DNA of 64,000 nucleotides. Origin: Mixophyes australis. Lineage: Eukaryota; Chordata; Amphibia; Anura; Limnodynastidae. The notes below the pieces were generated by a model that ran no database searches, was not told the DNA's origin, and worked only from the letters and a program-made list of their open reading frames with translations. The DNA lies in the NCBI GenBank assembly GCA_036250195.1, contig JAVHZZ010000015.1:868001-932000 (forward strand), in the 5' to 3' direction. Positions 58,431 through 64,000 of this stretch are shown in pieces. How positions within the stretch are numbered: the first letter of the stretch is position 1; each line of letters starts with the position of its first letter. The translations under genes and the position numbers were made by a program.

Positions 58431-60674
58431 ATGATTTAATTCATGATTCATGATTCATGATTCATTATTCAATTCATGATTCATGATTCAATTCATGATT
58501 CATGATTCGATTCATGATTCATGATTCATGATTCAAGATTCGATTCATGATTCATGATTCATGATTCAATTCATGATTCATGATTCGATTCATGATTCAT
58601 GATTCAATTCATGATTTATGATTTATAATTCAATTTATGATTCGATTCATGATTCATGATTTAATTCATGATTCATGATTCATGATTCGATTCATGATTC
58701 ATGATTCAATTCATGATTCATGATTCATGATTCAATTCATGATTCATGATTTATGATTCATAATTCAATTCATGATTCATGATTCAATTCATGATTCATG
58801 ATTCGATTCATGATTCATGATTCAATACATGATTCATGATTCGATTCATGATTTATGATTTAATTCATGATTCTTGATTTATGATTCAATTCATGATTCA
58901 ATTCATGATTCAATTCATGATTTATGATTCATTTCATGATTCATGATTCGATTCATGATTCATGATTCAATTCATGATTCATGATTTAATTCATGATTCA
59001 TGATTTGATTCATGATTCATTATTCAATTCATGAATCATGATTAATGATTCATGATTCAATTCATAAATCATGATTCATGATTCATGATTCAATTCATGA
59101 TTCATGATTCGATTCATGATTCATGATTCAATTCATGATTTATGATTTATGATTCAATTTATGATTCAATTCATGATTCATGATTCATGATTAGATTTAT
59201 GATTCATGATTCGATTCATGATTCATGATTCAATTCATGATTTATGATTTATGATTCAATTTATGATTCAATTCATGATTCATGATTCATGATTCAATTC
59301 ATGATTCATGATTCATGATTTAATTCATGATTCATGATTCATGATTCGATTCATGATTCATGATTATATTCATGATTTATGATTCGATTCATGATTCATG
59401 ATTCATAATTCATGATTTGATTCATGATTTATGATTCATGATTCAATTCATGATTCATGATTCAATTCATGATTCATGATTGGATTCATGATTCATGATT
59501 CAATTCATGATTCATGATTAAATGATTCAATTCATGATTCATGATTCGATTCATGATTCATGATTCATGATTCAATGCATGATTCATGATTCGATTTATG
59601 ATTCATGATTCAATTCATGATTCATGATTTATGATTCAATTTATGATTCAATTCATGATTCATGATTCAATTCATGATTCGAGATTCATGATTCGATTCA
59701 TGATTCATGATTCATTATTCGATTCATGATTAGATTCATGATTCATGATTAATGATTTATGATTCGTTTCATAATTCATGATTCATTTCATGATTCGTGT
59801 TTCGATTCATAATTCATGATTCAATTCATGATTCATGATTCAATTCATGATTCATGTTTCGATTTATGATTCATGATTCGATTCATGATTCATGATTCAA
59901 TTCATGATTCATGATTCATAATTCATGATTCGATTCATGATTCATGATTCGATTCATGATTCATGATTCATGATTTAATTCATGATTCATGATTCATGAT
60001 TCATGATTCATGATTCATGATTCAATTCATGATTCATGATTCATAATTCATGATTCGATTCATGATTCATGATTCAATTCATGATTCAAGATTCGATTCA
60101 TGATTCATGATTCAATTCATGATTTATGATTTATGATTCAATTTATGATTCAATTCATGATTCATGATTCATGATTAGATTCATGATTCATGATTCGATT
60201 CATGATTCATGATTCAATTCATGATTTATGATTTATGATTCAATTTATGATTCAATTGATGATACATGATTCAATTCATGATTCATAATTCGATTCATGA
60301 TTCATGATTCAATTCATGATTCATGATTCATGATTCAATTCATGATTCATGATTCGATTCATGATTCATGATTCAATTCATGATTCATGATTCGATTCAT
60401 GATTCATGATTCGATTCATGATTCGATTCATGATTCATGATTCAATTCATGATTCATGATTCATGATTCATGATTCAATTCATGATTCATGATTCATGAT
60501 TCATGATTCAATTCATGATTCATGATTCATGATTCATGATTCATGATTCATGATTCAATTCATAATTCATGATTCAATTCATGATTCATGATGTGATTCA
60601 TGATTCATGATTCGATTCATGATTCATGATTCAATTCATGATTCATGATTTATGATTCAATTCATGATTCAATT
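58431..60674 (+). repeat. Q module
   Basis: CATTATTC near 58,462, CAAGATTCG near 58,533, ATAATTCAATTTATG near 58,624, GATTTG at 59,002, GATTAAATG at 59,516, GTGTTTCG at 59,795 and GATACATG near 60,260 give the Q order. A six-word 7-mer run is at 60,511-60,552. GATGTG near 60,590 replaces GATGCG. The part from about 58,985 matches 61,130 onward at an offset of 2,143 then 2,136 bp. Confidence 0.7.
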
Positions 60675-61130
60675 CCTGATTCATTTCATGATTCATGATT
60701 CTATTCATGATTCATGATTCGATTCATGATTCATGATTCGATTCATGATTCATGATTCATAATTCATGATTCAATTCATGATTCATGATTCATGATTCAA
60801 GATTCAATTCATGAATCATGATTCGATTCATGATTCATGATTAGATTCATGATTTATAATTCAATTCATGATTCATGATTCGATTCATGATTCATGATTC
60901 AATTCATGATTCATGATTCATGATTCAATTCATGATTCATGATTCATGATTCATGATTCAATTCATGATTCATGATTCAATTCATGATTCATGATTTATG
61001 ATTCAATTCATGATTCAATTCATGATTCATGATTCGATTCATGAATTATGATTCAATTCATGATTCATGATTCGATTCATGATTCATGATTCGATTCATG
61101 ATTCATGATTCAATTCATGATTCATGATTT
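60675..61130 (+). repeat. P module fragment
   Basis: CCTG at 60,675, CTATTC, CAAGATTC, GATTAG near 60,839 and one GAATTATG near 61,043 are present before Q words resume near 61,130. The GATTAG block reads ATAATTCAATTC instead of ATAATTCAAATC. This is about 0.45 kb of a module usually near 2.9 kb. Confidence 0.65.
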
Positions 61131-62524
61131 AATTCATGATTCATGATTTGATTCATGATTCATTATTCAATTCATGAATCATGATTAATGATTCATGATT
61201 CAATTCATAAATCATGATTCATGATTCAATTCATGATTCATGATTCGATTCATGATTCATGATTCAATTCATGATTTATGATTTATGATTCAATTTATGA
61301 TTCAATTCATGATTCATGATTCATGATTAGATTCATGATTCATGATTCGATTCATGATTCATGATTCAATTCATGATTTATGATTTATGATTCAATTTAT
61401 GATTCAATTCATGATTCATGATTCATGATTCAATTCATGATTCATGATTCATGATTTAATTCATGATTCATGATTCATGATTCGATTCATGATTCATGAT
61501 TATATTCATGATTTATGATTCGATTCATGATTCATGATTCATAATTCATGATTCGATTCATGATTTATGATTCATGATTCAATTCATGATTCATGATTCA
61601 ATTCATGATTCATGATTGGATTCATGATTCATGATTCAATTCATGATTCATGATTAAATGATTCAATTCATGATTCATGATTCGATTCATGATTCATGAT
61701 TCATGATTCAATGCATGATTCATGATTCGATTTATGATTCATGATTCAATTCATGATTCATGATTTATGATTCAATTTATGATTCAATTCATGATTCATG
61801 ATTCAATTCATGATTCGAGATTCATGATTCGATTCATGATTCATGATTCATTATTCGATTCATGATTAGATTCATGATTCATGATTAATGATTTATGATT
61901 CGTTTCATGATTCATGATTCATTTCATGATTCGTGTTTCGATTCATAATTCATGATTCAATTCATGATTCATGATTCAATTCATGATTCATGTTTCGATT
62001 CATGATTCATGATTCGATTCATGATTCATGATTCAATTCATGATTCATGATTCATAATTCATGATTCGATTCATGATTCATGATTCGATTCATGATTCAT
62101 GATTTAATTCATGATTCATGATTCATGATTCATGATTCATGATTCATGATTCAATTCATGATTCATGATTCATAATTCATGATTCGATTCATGATTCATG
62201 ATTCAATTCATGATTCAAGATTCGATTCATGATTCAATTCATGATTTATGATTTATGATTCAATTTATGATTCAATTCATGATTCATGATTCAATTCATA
62301 ATTCATAATTCGATTCATGATTCATGATTCAATTCATGATTCATGATTCAATTCATGATTCATGATTCGATTCATAATTCATGATTCAATTCATGATTCA
62401 TGATTCGATTCATGATTCATGATTCGATTCATGATTCGATTCATGATTCATGATTCAATTCATGATTCATGATTCATGATTCATGATTCAATTCATGATT
62501 TATGATTCAATTCATGATTCAATT
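61131..62524 (+). repeat. Q 3' half-module, copy of 58,985-60,300
   Basis: GATTTG at 61,145, GATTAAATG at 61,652, CAATGCAT near 61,709, GATTCGAG near 61,814 and GTGTTTCG at 61,931 follow their partners by 2,143 and then 2,136 bp; one 7-mer is missing near 61,225. The 3' end is shortened, with GATACATG absent and CATAATTCATAATTCG near 62,298 instead. Confidence 0.7.
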
Positions 62525-64000
62525 CTTGATTCATTTCATGATTCATGATTCTATTCATGATTCATGATTCGATTCATGATTCATGATTCGATTCATGATT
62601 CATGATTCATAATTCATGATTCAATTCATGATTCATGATTCATGATTCAAGATTCAATTCATGATTCATGATTCAATTCATGATTCATGATTCGATTCAT
62701 GATTCATAATTCATGATTTATGATTCATAATTCATGATTTATGAATCATGATTCGATTCATGATTCATGATTCATGATTCAATTCATGATTCATGATTCG
62801 ATTCATGATTCATGATTAGATTCATGATTTATAATTCAAATCATGATTCATGATTCGATTCATGATTCATGATTCAATTCATGATTCATGATTCATTATT
62901 TAATTCATGATTCATGATTCAAATCATGATTCATGATTCAATTCATGATTCATGATTCATGATTCAATTCATGTTTCATGATTCATGATTCATGATTCAA
63001 TTCATGATTCATGATTCAATTCATGATTCATGATTTATGATTCAATTCATGATTCAATTCATGATTCATGATTCGATTCATGAATTATGATTCGATTCAT
63101 GATTCATGATTCAATTCATGATTCATGATTCATGATTCAATTCATGATTCATGATTCATGATTCATGATTCAATTCATGATTCATGATTCAATTCATGAT
63201 TCATGATTTATGATTCAATTCATGATTCATGATTCGATTCATGAATTATGATTCAATTCATGATTCATGATTCATAATTTATGATTCGATTCATGATTCA
63301 TGATTCATGATTTAATTCATGATTCATGATTCATGATTCATGATTCGATTCATGATTCATGATTCAATTCATGATTCATGATTCGATTCATGATTCATGA
63401 TTCGATTTATGATTCATGGTTTATGATTCAATTCATGATTCAATTCATGATTCATGATTCGATTCATGATTCGATTCATGATTCATGATTCAATTCATGA
63501 TTCATGATTTATGATTCAATTCATGATTCATGATTCGATTCATGAATTATGATTCAATTCATGATTCATGATTCATAATTCATGATTCGATTCATGATTC
63601 ATGATTTAATTCTTGATTCATGATTCATGATTCAATTCATGATTCATGATTCATGATCCATGATTCAATTCATGATTCATGATTCAATTCATGATTCATG
63701 ATTCGATTCATGATTCATGATTCGATTCATGATTCATGATTCAATTCATGATTCATGATTTATGATTCAATTCATGATTCAATTCATGATTCATTTCATG
63801 ATTCATGATTCGATTCATAATTCATGATTCATGATTCGATTCATGATTCATGATTCGATTCATGATTCATGATTCATAATTCATGATTCAATTCATGATT
63901 CATGATTCAATTCATGATTCATGATTAGATTCATGATTTATAATTCAAATCATGATTCATGATTCAATATTTAATTCATGATTCATGATTCGATTCATGA
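62525..64000 (+). repeat. P module, incomplete at window edge
   Basis: The opening mark reads ATTCTTG at 62,525, followed by CTATTC, CAAGATTC and a doubled CATAATTCATGATTTATGA block near 62,705-62,745. GATTAG marks are near 62,816 and 63,924, GAATTATG near 63,081, 63,243 and 63,544, GGTTTATG near 63,418 and GATCC near 63,656. The window ends just after CAATATTTAATTC. Confidence 0.7.

Larger units (their letters stand above)
1..64000 (+). repeat. ATTC-word satellite array filling the entire window
   Basis: Every stretch I read parses into ATTCATG (7 bp), ATTCA (5 bp) and ATTCG (5 bp) plus one-base variants such as ATTTATG, ATTCATA, ATTCATT, ATTAATG and ATTTG. The usual local unit is two 7-mers plus one pentamer (19 bp); three 7-mers plus a pentamer (26 bp) and one 7-mer plus a pentamer (12 bp) are also common. 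Runs of 7-mers reach six (near 2,829 and 60,511) and seven (22,256-22,304). The array continues through both window edges. Orientation never flips, and no foreign insertion interrupts it. TGA recurs in all six frames because 7 and 19 are both 1 modulo 3, so coding is excluded. In eukaryotes such arrays are usually heterochromatic; that placement is inference. Confidence 0.98.

Noticed and set aside
3700..62000. AT-rich words such as ATAATTCAATTTATG as promoters or TATA boxes
   Set aside because: They are one-base word variants copied with the HOR, with no gene nearby and no independent promoter context.
1..64000. Open reading frames from the very frequent ATG triplets
   Set aside because: ATG is part of the repeat word and is followed by A in most units, giving ATGA. 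With 7- and 19-bp periods, TGA cycles through all frames on both strands, so only very short frames stay open.
1..64000. CRISPR array (short repeats at regular spacing)
   Set aside because: There are no unique spacers: the sequence between any two repeats is the same repeat.
1..64000. Telomeric repeat
   Set aside because: The words lack the G-rich strand and G-runs of telomeric repeats; GGG is essentially absent apart from one site near 50,525.
1..64000. Bacterial replication origin or plasmid iterons
   Set aside because: Iteron clusters are short and flanked by genes. This array fills 64 kb with no rep or partition gene and no matching DnaA-box series.
1..64000. Heat-shock elements (TTCnnGAA) in words such as TTCATGAAT
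   Set aside because: They arise as single-base variants next to a repeat word and give only two inverted units. A functional element usually needs three or more alternating units, which I did not see.
1..64000. CENP-B box, as evidence for a centromere
   Set aside because: I saw no TTCG....A..CGGG-type motif; GATTCG contexts do not extend to it. Centromere identity cannot be argued from this window.
1..64000. Human satellite II/III
   Set aside because: The main words are ATTCATG and ATTCA/ATTCG; ATTCC is rare, so the resemblance is only the shared ATTC core.
1..64000. Restriction sites at every unit (TCATGA, GATTC, TCGA) as a functional signal
   Set aside because: They are automatic consequences of the words. 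They would be useful for mapping but are not evidence of function.
1..64000. The entire window as an assembly artefact
   Set aside because: Ordered rare variants, nested duplications with private marks and phase-keeping gaps are hard to produce by assembly error. Only local spots (11.48-13.21 kb, the 13.4/13.9 kb junctions and the 1,230-bp pair) raise that concern.

Overview
The whole 64 kb window is one uninterrupted block of satellite DNA. I see no gene, RNA gene, transposon, CRISPR array or unique sequence. The array is built almost entirely from three AT-rich words that share the core ATTC: a 7-mer ATTCATG (M), a 5-mer ATTCA (A) and a 5-mer ATTCG (G). Pentamers normally stand alone, separated by runs of one to seven M words, so local periods are 12, 19 (commonest), 26, 33, 40 and so on. 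All words point the same way. Neither 7 nor 19 is a multiple of 3, and TCATGA recurs, so TGA stops fall in every frame on both strands. The words imply roughly 27-32% GC.

Tens of kilobases of homogenised simple satellite with a kilobase-scale higher-order structure point to eukaryotic heterochromatin (centromeric, pericentromeric, subtelomeric or sex-chromosome). I cannot name the species. ATTC-centred words recall human satellites II/III, but this repeat uses ATTCATG and ATTCA/ATTCG rather than ATTCC, so it is not that family.

Above the words lies a higher-order repeat (HOR) of two alternating module types, recognised by rare spelling variants in a fixed order. Module P carries, in order: an ATTCCTG/CTATTC mark, GAATTATG, GATTCTTG, GGTTTATG, GATCC, a GATTAG...ATAATTCAAATC mark, CATTATTTAA, GATTCCATTC and GTATCATG. 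Module Q carries: GACTCAT, ATAATTCAATTTATG, GATTTTATTC, GTGTTTCG, TCACG, GAGTCATG, GATTATATTC, GATTGG, GATTAAATG, CAATGCAT, GATACATG and GATGCG. P and Q alternate along the window with a full period of about 4.2-5.7 kb. P occurs as three tandem copies at about 4.9-12.7 kb.

Segmental duplications overlie this: a 13.8-14.0 kb offset relating 1-7.6 kb to 13.9-21.5 kb; 4,164-bp and 5,006-bp tandem HOR pairs; a 2,756-bp dispersed copy; 1,679-bp and 1,230-bp tandem pairs; and local 301-, 272-, 84- and 52-bp duplications. Some copies are almost identical, and length differences are usually whole words, as expected from unequal exchange. One patch (about 11.48-13.21 kb) instead carries many single-base indels absent from its paralogue and may be poorly polished sequence. 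All positions were read by eye; module edges are good to a few tens of bases.
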